From positions 310,001 to 374,000 of the forward strand of contig NZ_JAEHHL010000001.1 in the NCBI RefSeq assembly GCF_016623495.1: 64,000 nucleotides of DNA, given 5' to 3'. The notes beneath the pieces were generated by a model, which did no database searches, was not told the DNA's origin, and worked only from the letters and a program-made list of their open reading frames with translations. Source of the DNA: Thermohalobaculum xanthum (GTDB lineage Bacteria; Pseudomonadota; Alphaproteobacteria; Rhodobacterales; Rhodobacteraceae). Below, piece by piece: positions 35,879 through 45,199 of the stretch. How positions within the stretch are numbered: the stretch's first letter is position 1; the number at the start of each line of letters is the position of its first letter. The translations under genes and the position numbers were made by a program.

Positions 35879-37303
35879 ATGCCGCATAGCCTGCGCGTCC
35901 ATCCGGTCATCATGTGCGGCGGTTCGGGCACGCGCCTTTGGCCGGTGTCCCGGAAGGCGCACCCCAAGCAGTTCACGCAGCTCCTTTCCGGCGGCTCTCT
36001 TTTCATGCGCACGCTTGGGCGCGTCGCTGGGGCGGGCTATGCGGCTCCGATCCTGCTCACGCATCAGGACTTCCGCTTCGTGGTCGCCGAACAACTGGCC
36101 GCCTCGGGTGTGGATGGCGGACGCATCGTCGTCGAACCCGATGGCCGCAATACCGGCCCCGCGATTTGCGCCGCTGCGCTCATCATTGCCGAGACCGATC
36201 CCGATGCGCTGATGCTGGTCTTGCCCTCGGACCACGTGCTTCGTGACGATGCCGCCTTTCATCGCGCGGTGGAGGCGGGGTCCAGGGCGGCCGCCACGGG
36301 TGCCCTGGTCACTTTCGGGATTCGTCCCGACCGCCCCGAGACCGGATACGGCTACATCGAGCTCTCGCCGGGGGCGGAGGGCGAGGTTCTGGACTTCGCG
36401 CGTTTCGTCGAGAAGCCTGATGCCGCGCGCGCATCCGAGATGCTGGCGTCCGGCCGCTATCTCTGGAACTCGGGCATGTTCCTGTTTGGTGCGGGTGCGA
36501 TCATCGACGCCTTCGAGAAGCACGCCCCGGCGGTCATCGCGGCGGCGCGTGGCGCGGTTGCAGCGGGCCGGGAAGACCTCGACTTCCTGCGCCTGAGCGC
36601 CGCCGAGTACCTTGGCAGCCCGGACATCTCGATCGATTACGCGGTCATGGAGCACGTCGCCGGCAAGGTGGTCCCCGTGGAGTGCGGCTGGAACGACCTG
36701 GGCAACTGGCGCACGGTCTGGCAGGAAAGCGCGCCCGACGATGCCGGCGTGGTCACCGAGGGCGGCGCGATCGCGCTCGACTGCGAGGCGACCCTGCTGC
36801 GATCGGACGATCCTGACGTCCGGCTCGTGGGTCTGGGGTTGCAGGGGATCGTTGCCGTCGCGACCCGGGACGGCGTTCTGGTGGCGAACATGGACCGCGC
36901 GCAGGACGTGCGCGAGGCAGTCACGGCTCTCACCTCTGCTGGTGCGCGCCAGGCCACCGAGTTCCCGCGGCATTACCGGCCATGGGGATGGTACGAGACC
37001 ATCGGCCTCGGCGACCGGTTCCAGGTGAAGCAGATCGTGGTGAAGCCCGGGGCGCGGCTCTCGCTTCAAAGCCATGTTCACCGCGCCGAGCACTGGGTCG
37101 TGGTTGCCGGCACGGCGCGCATCACCGTCGACCAGGACGTCCGGTTGCTGACCGAGAACCAGTCGATCTATGTACCGCTGGGCGCGGTGCACCGGCTCGA
37201 AAACCCCGGGAAGGTCGAGCTGCGCCTGATCGAGGTGCAGTCCGGCGTCTATCTTGGCGAGGACGACATCGTGCGCTACGAGGACGACTACGCCCGCGGC
37301 TGA
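35879..37303 (+). CDS. manC: Mannose-1-phosphate guanylyltransferase / mannose-6-phosphate isomerase
   Basis: 474 aa bifunctional type. The N-terminal nucleotidyltransferase starts HPVIMCGGSGTRLWPVSRK with the pyrophosphorylase loop, and FVEKPD marks the mannose-1-phosphate site. The C-terminal cupin (QSHVHRAEHWVVVAG) is the phosphomannose-isomerase domain. It supplies GDP-mannose, the precursor used by gmd and fcl about 6-8 kb downstream to make GDP-fucose. GTGCCGAGGAG lies before the ATG. Confidence 0.95.
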   Translation: MPHSLRVHPVIMCGGSGTRLWPVSRKAHPKQFTQLLSGGSLFMRTLGRVAGAGYAAPILLTHQDFRFVVAEQLAASGVDGGRIVVEPDGRNTGPAICAAALIIAETDPDALMLVLPSDHVLRDDAAFHRAVEAGSRAAATGALVTFGIRPDRPETGYGYIELSPGAEGEVLDFARFVEKPDAARASEMLASGRYLWNSGMFLFGAGAIIDAFEKHAPAVIAAARGAVAAGREDLDFLRLSAAEYLGSPDISIDYAVMEHVAGKVVPVECGWNDLGNWRTVWQESAPDDAGVVTEGGAIALDCEATLLRSDDPDVRLVGLGLQGIVAVATRDGVLVANMDRAQDVREAVTALTSAGARQATEFPRHYRPWGWYETIGLGDRFQVKQIVVKPGARLSLQSHVHRAEHWVVVAGTARITVDQDVRLLTENQSIYVPLGAVHRLENPGKVELRLIEVQSGVYLGEDDIVRYEDDYARG

Positions 37304-37436
37304 GCCTCAGGCGCCGAGGCCCGCGAGTCCGCCTCGGCCTTCCCTCTGCCGCGCTTGGGGGCTATGTGGCTGTGCACGGGTCCGCGCATACCCCGCGCGC
37401 CGCGAAAAATGATCAACCCGAAGGGCCCCGCATCGC

Positions 37437-37847
37437 ATGTCGGCACTGCCTGTCACCGCGCTCTACGCAGGACTTCTCGGCCTCTGGCTGCTCGCTCTCG
37501 CCTATGAGGTGGTGCGCCGTCGCTGGCGCTATGACGTGTCGCTGGGGTCCGGGGGCGAGCCGGAACTGGAGCGGGCGATCCGGGCTCATGGCAACGCGGC
37601 CGAGACGATCCCGATCGGGCTGATCCTGCTTGGCCTTGCCGAAGGGATGGGAACGCCGGGCTGGATCCTGCATGTCGCGGGCCTGTCGCTGCTGACAGGA
37701 CGGGTGCTGCATGGCGTGCATTTCGTGACCTATCCCAAGCCCATGCGCCTGCGCTTCTGGGGCATGGTGCTGACCGTCGGCACCATCGCCGCGCTTTCGG
37801 TCGGTCTGGTAGGTCACTCGGCATTGCGTCTGATGGTGGGGGCATGA
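37437..37847 (+). CDS. MAPEG-family membrane protein
   Basis: 136 aa with about four hydrophobic helices. Family-typical segments are RAHGNAAETIPIGLILLGLA and TGRVLHGVHFV. Eukaryotic relatives are glutathione transferases and eicosanoid synthases; bacterial members are largely uncharacterised. The stop overlaps the pmbA start by 4 nt (ATGA), so they share a transcript. Confidence 0.88.
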   Translation: MSALPVTALYAGLLGLWLLALAYEVVRRRWRYDVSLGSGGEPELERAIRAHGNAAETIPIGLILLGLAEGMGTPGWILHVAGLSLLTGRVLHGVHFVTYPKPMRLRFWGMVLTVGTIAALSVGLVGHSALRLMVGA

Positions 37848-39190
37848 ACGACATCGACCACATTGGCCTTGCGGCTCAGCTGATCGAGGCGGCGCGGCGG
37901 GAGGGTGCAGACCAGGCGGACGCCATGGTCGTCAGCGCGATCTCCAGCGCCGTGGGGGTTGCCGGCGGCTCGCTCGAGGAAGCCGAGCGGGCGGAGGCGA
38001 CGGATATCGGCTTGCGCGTCATTCTCGGGAAACGGCAGGCCAGCGTGTCGTCATCGGACCTGCGTGAGGCTGCCGTCAGCGAGATGGCCGCGCGTGTCGT
38101 CGCGATGGCGCGTGCCGCTCCCGACGACCCCTGGTGCGGGCTGGCGGATCCGGGCGAGACCGGTGGAGCGGTCGACGCCGCGTCGCTCGAGCTGTCCGAC
38201 CCGGCCGAGATGCCGGGCCCGGACGTGCTCGAGGCCCTCGCGCGCGAGGCCGAGGATGCGGCGAGCGCGGTGCCGGGTGTCACGCAGGTGGAGCAAGCCG
38301 CGACGTCATGGTCTCGCGACCGTGTCACGATCGTTCAGACGAACGGGTTCTCGGGAAGCTATACGCGCTCGTCCTGCTCGATCGCCGTGTCTGCGATCGC
38401 CGGCGACGGACTGGCGCGCGAGCGCGACTGGGCGGCCGAGACGCGGAGGTTCTGGTCGGACCTGCCGAGCCCCGGCGTCGTTGGCACCCGCGCCGGCCAC
38501 CGCGCGGCGGCCTTGCTGTCGCCGCGCCGTCCGCCTTCGGGCAATTTCCCGGTGATCTATGACGAGCGCGTTGCAGGTGGTCTGATCGGCCACATGCTGG
38601 GCGCGATCAATGGCAGTTCGGTCGCCCGCGGCGCCAGTTGGTTGCGCGATGCCATGGGCCGCCAGATCCTGCCCGCAGGTTTCGACGTGATCGAGGATCC
38701 GCTGATCCTGCGCGGACGCGCCTCGCGCCCGTTCGACGCCGAGGGGATCGCGGCGGCGCGCCGTAACCTCGTGGAGAATGGTGTCCTGCAAAGCTGGGTG
38801 CTCGACCTTGCGACGGGGCGCCAACTGGGCATGCGCACGACCGGAAACGCGCGACGCGGCATCTCGGGAACGCCATCGCCTGGCACCACGAATATCCGCG
38901 TCACGCAAGGAAGCCGCACCCGCGACGATCTGGTTCGCGAGATGGGGCGGGGCCTCATCGTGACCTCGTTCATCGGCGCGTCGATCAATCCGACGACCGG
39001 GGCCTACAGCCGAGGTGCCAGCGGGTTCTGGGTCGAGGGCGGCGAGATCGTGCACCCGGTCAACGAGATCACCCTGGCGGGCTCGCTTCCCGAGATGCTG
39101 CCGACCATCGTGGCCGCGAACGACGCCGATCCCGAGAAGGCGGTGTCTGTGCCTTCGCTGCTGGTCGAAGGGCTCACTGTCGGTGCCTGA
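37844..39190 (+). CDS. pmbA: TldD/PmbA-family modulator of peptide processing (PmbA)
   Basis: 448 aa. The partner of TldD in a heteromeric metalloprotease that matures microcin B17 and degrades CcdA. Family segments are an N-terminal GADQADAMVVSA and, near the C-terminus, RGASGFWVEGGEIVHPVNE. Like other PmbA proteins it lacks the HExxxH zinc motif carried by TldD. It overlaps the MAPEG gene by 4 nt and the next gene by 8 nt. Confidence 0.92.
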   Translation: MNDIDHIGLAAQLIEAARREGADQADAMVVSAISSAVGVAGGSLEEAERAEATDIGLRVILGKRQASVSSSDLREAAVSEMAARVVAMARAAPDDPWCGLADPGETGGAVDAASLELSDPAEMPGPDVLEALAREAEDAASAVPGVTQVEQAATSWSRDRVTIVQTNGFSGSYTRSSCSIAVSAIAGDGLARERDWAAETRRFWSDLPSPGVVGTRAGHRAAALLSPRRPPSGNFPVIYDERVAGGLIGHMLGAINGSSVARGASWLRDAMGRQILPAGFDVIEDPLILRGRASRPFDAEGIAAARRNLVENGVLQSWVLDLATGRQLGMRTTGNARRGISGTPSPGTTNIRVTQGSRTRDDLVREMGRGLIVTSFIGASINPTTGAYSRGASGFWVEGGEIVHPVNEITLAGSLPEMLPTIVAANDADPEKAVSVPSLLVEGLTVGA

Positions 39191-39977
39191 CGCGCGCGAG
39201 GATCGCGACCTGCTCGCCGCGGTGGCGGGCAAGGCGGGGCAGGTGGCGCTCGAGCATTTTCGCACGTCGCTGGCGGTCGAGGAGAAGCCCGGGGGCGCCG
39301 GCCCGGTGACCGTGGCCGACAAGGCGGTGAACGAGTGCCTGGCCGAGCACCTGCTGGCTGCGCGGCCCGGTTATGGCTGGCTCTCCGAAGAAAGCGAGGA
39401 CGACGAAAGCCGGCTCTCGAGCGAGCGCGTCTTCATCGTGGACCCAATCGACGGCACGCGCGCCTTCATTGCAGGCGAAGTGGGTTGGTCCATCGCGGTC
39501 GCTGTCATCGAGGCGGGGCGGCCGGTTGCAGCCGCGGTTCACCTGCCTGCGCAGGGCCGAAGCTTCGCGGCGGCGCTGGGCGAAGGGGCAACGCTGGACG
39601 GAGCGGCGATCCGCGGATCCGGCCGCGCGATTCTGACCGGTGCGCAGACCCTGGCAGCGCGACCTCACCTCGACCCCGCCCACTGGCCGGGCGGCGCTCC
39701 GAGCGTCGTGCGAAGCTTTCGGCCCTCGCTCGCCTGGCGCTTGTGTCTCGTCGCGGAAGGGCGCTTCGATGCGATGCTGACGCTTCGCGACACCTGGGAA
39801 TGGGATATCGCGGCCGGCGCTCTGATTGCCTCCGAGGCCGGACTCGCGGTGAGTGACCGGGACGGCGGGACGCTCGAGTTCAATCGCCGCAGCGCGCGGC
39901 TTCCGGGCGTGATCGCGGCCCCGCCCGCGCTCCATCAGGCGTTCATCGAGCACAGGCGTCCGCGTACGCTCGATTGA
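39183..39977 (+). CDS. cysQ: 3'(2'),5'-bisphosphate nucleotidase / inositol-phosphatase family (CysQ-like)
   Basis: 264 aa from a GTG start that overlaps pmbA by 8 nt. Metal-site motifs are LSEESEDD (equivalent of the GEE motif), DPIDGTRAF and the C-terminal WEWDIAAGALIASEAG. CysQ removes the 3'-phosphate from PAP, the by-product of PAPS-dependent sulfotransferases. Two sulfotransferase genes lie 9-12 kb downstream. Its proximity to DUF4170, acyltransferase, waaA and lpxK is a usual alphaproteobacterial arrangement, so the sulfation link may be incidental. Confidence 0.88.
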   Translation: MPDAREDRDLLAAVAGKAGQVALEHFRTSLAVEEKPGGAGPVTVADKAVNECLAEHLLAARPGYGWLSEESEDDESRLSSERVFIVDPIDGTRAFIAGEVGWSIAVAVIEAGRPVAAAVHLPAQGRSFAAALGEGATLDGAAIRGSGRAILTGAQTLAARPHLDPAHWPGGAPSVVRSFRPSLAWRLCLVAEGRFDAMLTLRDTWEWDIAAGALIASEAGLAVSDRDGGTLEFNRRSARLPGVIAAPPALHQAFIEHRRPRTLD

Positions 39978-40045
39978 CGCGCGACCGCGCGAAGGCCAAT
40001 GTGCGGCGCAACATGAACCGGTGCCGATAGTTACGGGAGCACACA

Positions 40046-40294
40046 ATGGCGCAGCGCCTTCACCTGGTGTTCGGTGGCGAACTCGTCGACCCGCAGAAGT
40101 CCGCCTTCCGCGACGTCTCGGCGATCGATATCGTCGGGATCTATCCTGACTACGCAAGCGCCTACGCGGCCTGGAAAGGCAAGGCGCAAGCGACCGTCGA
40201 CAATGCCCACATGCGCTACTTCATTGCCCATTTGCACCGCCTGCGGGACGAGGAGAAGCGCGACAGCGCAGAAGTTTCCGCTCTCGAGAACTGA
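40046..40294 (+). CDS. DUF4170 small protein
   Basis: 82 aa soluble protein. The family pattern is LHLVFGGELVDP at the start, then GIYPDYASAYAAWKGKAQ and HMRYFIAHLHRL. The function is unknown, but the gene is regularly found between cysQ and lipid A/Kdo genes in alphaproteobacteria, as here. GGAGCACACA precedes the ATG. Confidence 0.88.
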   Translation: MAQRLHLVFGGELVDPQKSAFRDVSAIDIVGIYPDYASAYAAWKGKAQATVDNAHMRYFIAHLHRLRDEEKRDSAEVSALEN

Positions 40295-40302
40295 GTTCCG
40301 GG

Positions 40303-41085
40303 ATGGCAGGCGTCGGTGCCTCGATCCTGCGCGGCCTGCGCCATTCGGCGGTGGGCCGCAGCATCCTCGCGGCGCTTGGGGCGTTCTATATCTGGCTGGT
40401 CCTGCGCACGACACGTTGGCAGGTGGAGGGTGCCGAGCATCTCGACGCGCTGCTTCGCCGTGGCGGCGGGTTCATCCCCTGTCTCTGGCACGGCCGGCTC
40501 TTCATGTCGCCGACCTGGGCGCCACCGGGGCGGCGCACGGTGGCGATGATCTCGAACAATGCCGATGGCGACCTGATCGCCGGTGTGGTGGGCTGGTTCG
40601 GCGTCCACACGGTGCGCGGCTCGACATATGACAAGCAGAAGCACCGCGACAAAGGCGGGCGCGCCGCATATGACGGGGCGGCCGTCGAGCTGACCGGCGC
40701 CGACGCCGTGGTCGCAATCACCCCTGACGGGCCGCGCGGCCCGCGGATGCACGCCCAGACCGGCGCCGCGATGCTGGCGATCGAGACGGGGGTGCCGATC
40801 CTGCCGGTCGCCTTTTCGACCCGGCGCGGCGTCGTCCTGAAGAGCTGGGACCGCTTCCTGGTCCCTTTCCCCTTTGGCCGCGGTGCGCTCGTCTATGGCC
40901 CTCCGCTCGACCCTCCGCCGGCAAGCCTTGAAGCGATCGAGCAATTCCGGCAATCGATCGAAGCCCAGACCACCAGCGTCATGAACCGCGCAGACGATCT
41001 GATGGAGCGCGAGCGCGTTCCGGCGGCGGTGCCGCGTCGCGTGCCAAGCGATCCCGGTGCCGGGCAGCCCGGGGCAGGGGGATGA
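40303..41085 (+). CDS. Lysophospholipid acyltransferase-family protein (DUF374)
   Basis: 260 aa. One N-terminal hydrophobic helix (LGAFYIWLVLRTT) precedes the acyltransferase fold, with PCLWHGRLFMSPTW carrying the DUF374 version of the catalytic region and AITPDGPRGPR the substrate loop. It starts 8 nt after DUF4170 and overlaps waaA by 4 nt. Next to waaA and lpxK it may act as a lipid A late acyltransferase-like enzyme; the family function is not settled. Confidence 0.88.
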   Translation: MAGVGASILRGLRHSAVGRSILAALGAFYIWLVLRTTRWQVEGAEHLDALLRRGGGFIPCLWHGRLFMSPTWAPPGRRTVAMISNNADGDLIAGVVGWFGVHTVRGSTYDKQKHRDKGGRAAYDGAAVELTGADAVVAITPDGPRGPRMHAQTGAAMLAIETGVPILPVAFSTRRGVVLKSWDRFLVPFPFGRGALVYGPPLDPPPASLEAIEQFRQSIEAQTTSVMNRADDLMERERVPAAVPRRVPSDPGAGQPGAGG

Positions 41086-42368
41086 CGTTCTCGGCGGCCC
41101 TGTCGGCATACCTGATCGCAAGCCGCGCGGCAGGTCTGGTCGCGCCGATGATACTGAGGCGCCGTCTCGCGCGTGGCAAAGAGGATCCGGCGCGGCTTGC
41201 CGAGCGCCTCGGCCGCGCGGATGTGGCGAGGCCAGCGGGACGCCTCGTCTGGCTGCATGGCGCAAGCGTCGGCGAAGCCGTGTCGCTGCTGCCCGTGATC
41301 CGTGAACTCGGCGCGAGGGACCCCGACCTGCATGTCCTGGTCACGACCGGCACGGTAACCTCGGCGCGAAGATTGGCGTCCGAGCTTCCCGCCTATGCCG
41401 TGCACCAGTTCGTCCCTCTCGATACGGCGGGCAGCGTCCGCCGGTTTCTCGATCGCTGGCGGCCGGATCTCGCTATCTGGGCCGAGAGCGAATTCTGGCC
41501 GCGGCTGATGATCGAGACCTCGCGCCGTCACATCCCGATGATGCTGGTCAATGCGCGCGTGTCGGCACGGAGCGCAAGCCGCTGGCGGCGCCTTCCCGGC
41601 ATGGCGCGGATCCTTGTGCGCCTCTTCGACCGGATCGTGACGCAGGACGCCCCCACGCGAGAGCGCCTGATTGCGATGGGCGCGGATCCCGCGCGCGTGC
41701 GCGAAGGCGGGAACCTCAAGATGCTGGCAATGCCGCCACGCGTCGACCAGGCCACCCTTGAAGAATTCCGCGACGCCTTGGGCGACCGCCCGGTCTGGCT
41801 GGCGGCGTCGACCCATCCGCCCGAGGAGGAGGTCGTGCTGGCCGCGCACCGCCTGATCGCGCAGAGCGTGCCCGATCTGCTCACGATCCTCGCGCCCCGC
41901 CATCCAGAACGGGCAGCGGAACTGTCGCGCTGGCTGAGACAGGAGGGGCTCGCGCTTGCGCTGCGGTCCGAGGGTGACCTGCCGACGCGAGAGACCGAGA
42001 TCTACCTGGCCGATTCCCTGGGCGAGATGGATCTCTGGCTGCGTCTTGCGCCGATCGCGCTGGTTGGCGGATCGCTGGCCGACATGGGAGGGCACAACCC
42101 GTTCGAACCCGCCGAGCTGGGCGCGGCGATCCTTCATGGGCCCCATGTCGAGAACTTCGCGCCCGCCTATGCTGTTCTGACGGCCTCCGGAGGGGCGCTG
42201 GTCGTGAGCGATGCGGCGTCGCTGGCTCAAGCCGCGAAGACGCTGTTGCTGCATCCCACCCACAGATCGGCGCTGGTCGCGGCTGCGAGAGAGGCGCTCG
42301 AACAATCGCGTCCGGATGTCGGCGCGCTGGTGACCGAGGCGCTGGCCCTCCTTCCGAGGTCGGAATGA
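41082..42368 (+). CDS. waaA: 3-deoxy-D-manno-octulosonic acid (Kdo) transferase
   Basis: 428 aa membrane-anchored glycosyltransferase that adds Kdo to lipid IVA. Landmarks are an N-terminal anchor, the WLHGASVGEAVSLLPVI donor region, ESEFWPRLM, and GGHNPFEPAELGAAILHGPH near the C-terminus. It overlaps the acyltransferase gene and lpxK by 4 nt on each side, giving a tight lipid A-Kdo operon. Confidence 0.95.
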   Translation: MTFSAALSAYLIASRAAGLVAPMILRRRLARGKEDPARLAERLGRADVARPAGRLVWLHGASVGEAVSLLPVIRELGARDPDLHVLVTTGTVTSARRLASELPAYAVHQFVPLDTAGSVRRFLDRWRPDLAIWAESEFWPRLMIETSRRHIPMMLVNARVSARSASRWRRLPGMARILVRLFDRIVTQDAPTRERLIAMGADPARVREGGNLKMLAMPPRVDQATLEEFRDALGDRPVWLAASTHPPEEEVVLAAHRLIAQSVPDLLTILAPRHPERAAELSRWLRQEGLALALRSEGDLPTRETEIYLADSLGEMDLWLRLAPIALVGGSLADMGGHNPFEPAELGAAILHGPHVENFAPAYAVLTASGGALVVSDAASLAQAAKTLLLHPTHRSALVAAAREALEQSRPDVGALVTEALALLPRSE

Positions 42369-43360
42369 TGCGGGCGCCGGAGTTCTGGTGGGCGTCACCG
42401 CGACGGCCGGGCTGGCAGGCGCGGCTGCTCGCGCCTCTTGCGGCGCTATGGCGTGTCGGCGCCGCGATCCGCGCGAGCGGGGATTCGGAAGATCCAGGCG
42501 TGCCAGTGGTTTGCGTCGGAAACCTCACAGCCGGCGGCGCTGGGAAGACGCCGACCGTCGTGGCGTTGACGCGCCGATTGCAGGCGCAAGGCGTCGAGCC
42601 GCATGTTCTCTTGCGTGGTCATGGCGGGAGCGTCTCTGGCCCTCACCGCGTCGACCCGGATCGCGACGGCGCGGCGGAAGTTGGTGACGAGGCGCTCATT
42701 CATGCCGCCATTGCGCCGACATGGGTCTCGCGCGACCGGCTCGCGGGCGCACGCGCCGCTGCCAGGGCCGGGGCGCGCGTCGTGCTGATGGACGACGGAT
42801 TTCAGAACCCCCATGTGCTGAAGGCACTCTCGATCCTGGTCGTGGATGCCGAACAGGGCTTTGGCAATGGCCGCCTCATCCCGGCGGGCCCGCTGCGCGA
42901 GCCGGTGGAGACGGGCCTTCGCCGCGCGGATCTCGTGCTTTTGATCGGTGCGGAGGAGGCCCGGGCGCAGGTGATCTCGGAATGGCCGCAGCTTCGTGAC
43001 CGCAAGATCGTGGGCGCACGGCTCGTCCCGGTCGCGACCGGCCTGCCGCTTGAGGGAGAGCCCGTGGTTGCCTTCGCCGGGATCGGCCGGCCCGGCAAGT
43101 TCTTCGACACGCTCCGCCAACTGGGTGCGCGGATCGTAGCGGCCGAGGGGTTCCCGGATCATCACGTCTATGACGCACGCGTTCTGTCGCGAATGCTGCG
43201 GCTCGCGCGTGGCAGTGGCGCGATGCTGGTAACGACGGAAAAGGATGCCGCACGCCTTCCTGCCGCGTTCAGGCGCGAGGTGATGGTGGTGCAGGTCGCG
43301 CTCGAGCCGGACGCGTGGGACGTAATAGACACGGCGCTGGATCATCTGACGGGCCATTGA
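42365..43360 (+). CDS. lpxK: Tetraacyldisaccharide 4'-kinase
   Basis: 331 aa inner-membrane-associated kinase that phosphorylates the lipid A disaccharide. The P-loop is CVGNLTAGGAGKTPTVVALT. The catalytic-base region VVLMDDGFQNP is present, and the C-terminal VTTEKDAARLP is conserved. It is the last gene of the cysQ-DUF4170-acyltransferase-waaA-lpxK unit. A 7-bp GC inverted repeat lies just after the stop (43374-43387). Confidence 0.95.
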   Translation: MMRAPEFWWASPRRPGWQARLLAPLAALWRVGAAIRASGDSEDPGVPVVCVGNLTAGGAGKTPTVVALTRRLQAQGVEPHVLLRGHGGSVSGPHRVDPDRDGAAEVGDEALIHAAIAPTWVSRDRLAGARAAARAGARVVLMDDGFQNPHVLKALSILVVDAEQGFGNGRLIPAGPLREPVETGLRRADLVLLIGAEEARAQVISEWPQLRDRKIVGARLVPVATGLPLEGEPVVAFAGIGRPGKFFDTLRQLGARIVAAEGFPDHHVYDARVLSRMLRLARGSGAMLVTTEKDAARLPAAFRREVMVVQVALEPDAWDVIDTALDHLTGH

Positions 43361-43474
43361 TATTGCCCCATTCCCGCCGCGCGGCGGTCATCCTTCCGCT
43401 CGGCCAAAGCGCTTGAACGGTTCCCGGCGATATGACAAGCCTCGGCCAAAGCCGATGCCGCGCGCGGGTGGGGA

Positions 43475-44542
43475 ATGACCAAGCGAGCCTTGATAACCGG
43501 AGTGACCGGCCAGGATGGCGCATATCTGGCCGAGCTTCTGTTGTCGAAGGGCTACGAGGTCCACGGCATCAAGCGGCGTTCGTCTTCGTTCAATACCGAG
43601 CGGATCGACCATCTCTACCAGGACCCGCACGAGCAGGACGTTCGTCTGCTCCTCCATTACGGGGACATGACCGACGCGACCAACCTGATCCGCATCGTGC
43701 AGGAAGTTCAGCCGGACGAGATCTACAACCTCGCAGCCCAAAGCCATGTGCAGGTGAGCTTCGAGACCCCCGAATACACCGCAAACGCCGACGGGCTGGG
43801 CACCTTGCGATTGCTCGAGGCCATCCGCATCCTCGGGCTCGAGGGGAAATCGCGCTTCTACCAGGCTTCTACCTCGGAGCTCTACGGCATGGTGCGGGAG
43901 GTGCCTCAGCGCGAGACGACGCCCTTCTATCCGCGCTCGCCCTATGCCGCGGCAAAGCTCTACGCCTATTGGGTCACGGTGAACTATCGCGAGGCTTATG
44001 GGCTGCATGCCTCGAACGGGATCCTTTTCAATCACGAGAGCCCCATCCGCGGCGAGACGTTCGTAACCCGCAAGATCACGCGGGCTGCGGCCGCCATCCA
44101 CCTCGGGCTGCAGGACTGCCTCTGGCTCGGCAATCTCGATGCGCGGCGCGACTGGGGGCATGCGCGCGACTATGTCGAGGGCATGTGGCGAATCCTCCAG
44201 CAGGCCGAGCCCGACGATTACGTGCTGGCCACCGGCGAGTCTCACTCGGTCCGTCATTTTGTCGAGCTCGCCTTTGCCGAGACCGGGAGAACGATCGAAT
44301 GGGACGGGGAAGGCGTCGATGAAACGGGCCGCTGCGCGGAGGATGGCCACATCGTTGTGCGGGTCGATCCGCGTTATTTCCGACCGACCGAAGTCGACCT
44401 GCTGGTCGGCGACCCCGGCAAGGCGCGCCAACGCCTTGGTTGGCAGCATACCGTGTCGCTGACAGAGATGGTCGCAGAGATGGTCACCTCGGATCTCGGC
44501 GCCGTCGCTCGTGAGCACGAGCGGAGGGACCGGCATGGATGA
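43475..44542 (+). CDS. gmd: GDP-mannose 4,6-dehydratase
   Basis: 355 aa SDR enzyme. The nucleotide-binding start is [20 protein letters not shown]. The YxxxK pair lies in [13 protein letters not shown], and [18 protein letters not shown] is diagnostic for Gmd. It makes GDP-4-keto-6-deoxymannose, converted to GDP-L-fucose by fcl two genes on. It opens the polysaccharide locus; a methyltransferase gene overlaps its end by 8 nt. Confidence 0.96.
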   Translation: MTKRALITGVTGQDGAYLAELLLSKGYEVHGIKRRSSSFNTERIDHLYQDPHEQDVRLLLHYGDMTDATNLIRIVQEVQPDEIYNLAAQSHVQVSFETPEYTANADGLGTLRLLEAIRILGLEGKSRFYQASTSELYGMVREVPQRETTPFYPRSPYAAAKLYAYWVTVNYREAYGLHASNGILFNHESPIRGETFVTRKITRAAAAIHLGLQDCLWLGNLDARRDWGHARDYVEGMWRILQQAEPDDYVLATGESHSVRHFVELAFAETGRTIEWDGEGVDETGRCAEDGHIVVRVDPRYFRPTEVDLLVGDPGKARQRLGWQHTVSLTEMVAEMVTSDLGAVAREHERRDRHG

Positions 44543-45191
44543 ATTTCGGGCAGCGCCCGTGCACACGTCGCGCGGCTATCGCTACCACTCTGCAAACGTT
44601 AACCCGTCTCACGCCTATCTGCTCCCGGCGGTTCGCAGGCTTCTGTCCCGGTGCGGGTCGGCGGATCGGCGGATCTTCGAGGTGGGCTGCGGCAATGGCG
44701 CGGTCGCGAATATCCTCACCGCCGAAGGGTGGGAGGTGACTGGCGTCGACCCGTCCGACGAGGGCATCGCCCGCGCGCGGGAGGCTTACCCCCACCTGCG
44801 CCTTGCGCAGGGGAGCGCCTACGAGCCGCTGAGCGAGACCTACGGCACCTTTCCAATTGTTCTGAGCCTCGAGGTCGTGGAGCATGTCTACGCGCCGCGC
44901 GACTACGCGCGCGCGCTTGCCGATCTTCTGGAGCCGGGAGGGCACGCGATCATCTCCACGCCGTATCACGGGTATCTGAAGAACCTCGCGCTTGCAGTCA
45001 CGGGCAAGATGGACGCGCATTTCACAGCGCTCTGGGATCACGGACACATCAAGTTCTGGTCGGTCCGCACATTGACGGAGCTGCTCGCCGAGGCAGGGCT
45101 CGATGTCGTCGAGGTGTTGCGGGTCGGGCGTGTTCCAGCGCTCGCGAAATCGATGGTCCTGCTCGCTGAAAAGCCGCGCCGGACGGGGTGA
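44535..45191 (+). CDS. Class I SAM-dependent methyltransferase
   Basis: 218 aa. The SAM-binding motif I is [12 protein letters not shown], the acidic post-I residue is in [11 protein letters not shown], and the later [11 protein letters not shown] and [15 protein letters not shown] are typical of Methyltransf_11/23. It is wedged between gmd and fcl with overlaps on both sides, so it likely modifies the nucleotide sugar or the polymer, for example O-methylation. UbiG-like enzymes look similar, but the location argues against quinone synthesis. Confidence 0.87.
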   Translation: MDEFRAAPVHTSRGYRYHSANVNPSHAYLLPAVRRLLSRCGSADRRIFEVGCGNGAVANILTAEGWEVTGVDPSDEGIARAREAYPHLRLAQGSAYEPLSETYGTFPIVLSLEVVEHVYAPRDYARALADLLEPGGHAIISTPYHGYLKNLALAVTGKMDAHFTALWDHGHIKFWSVRTLTELLAEAGLDVVEVLRVGRVPALAKSMVLLAEKPRRTG

Positions 45192-45199
45192 GCCGACGG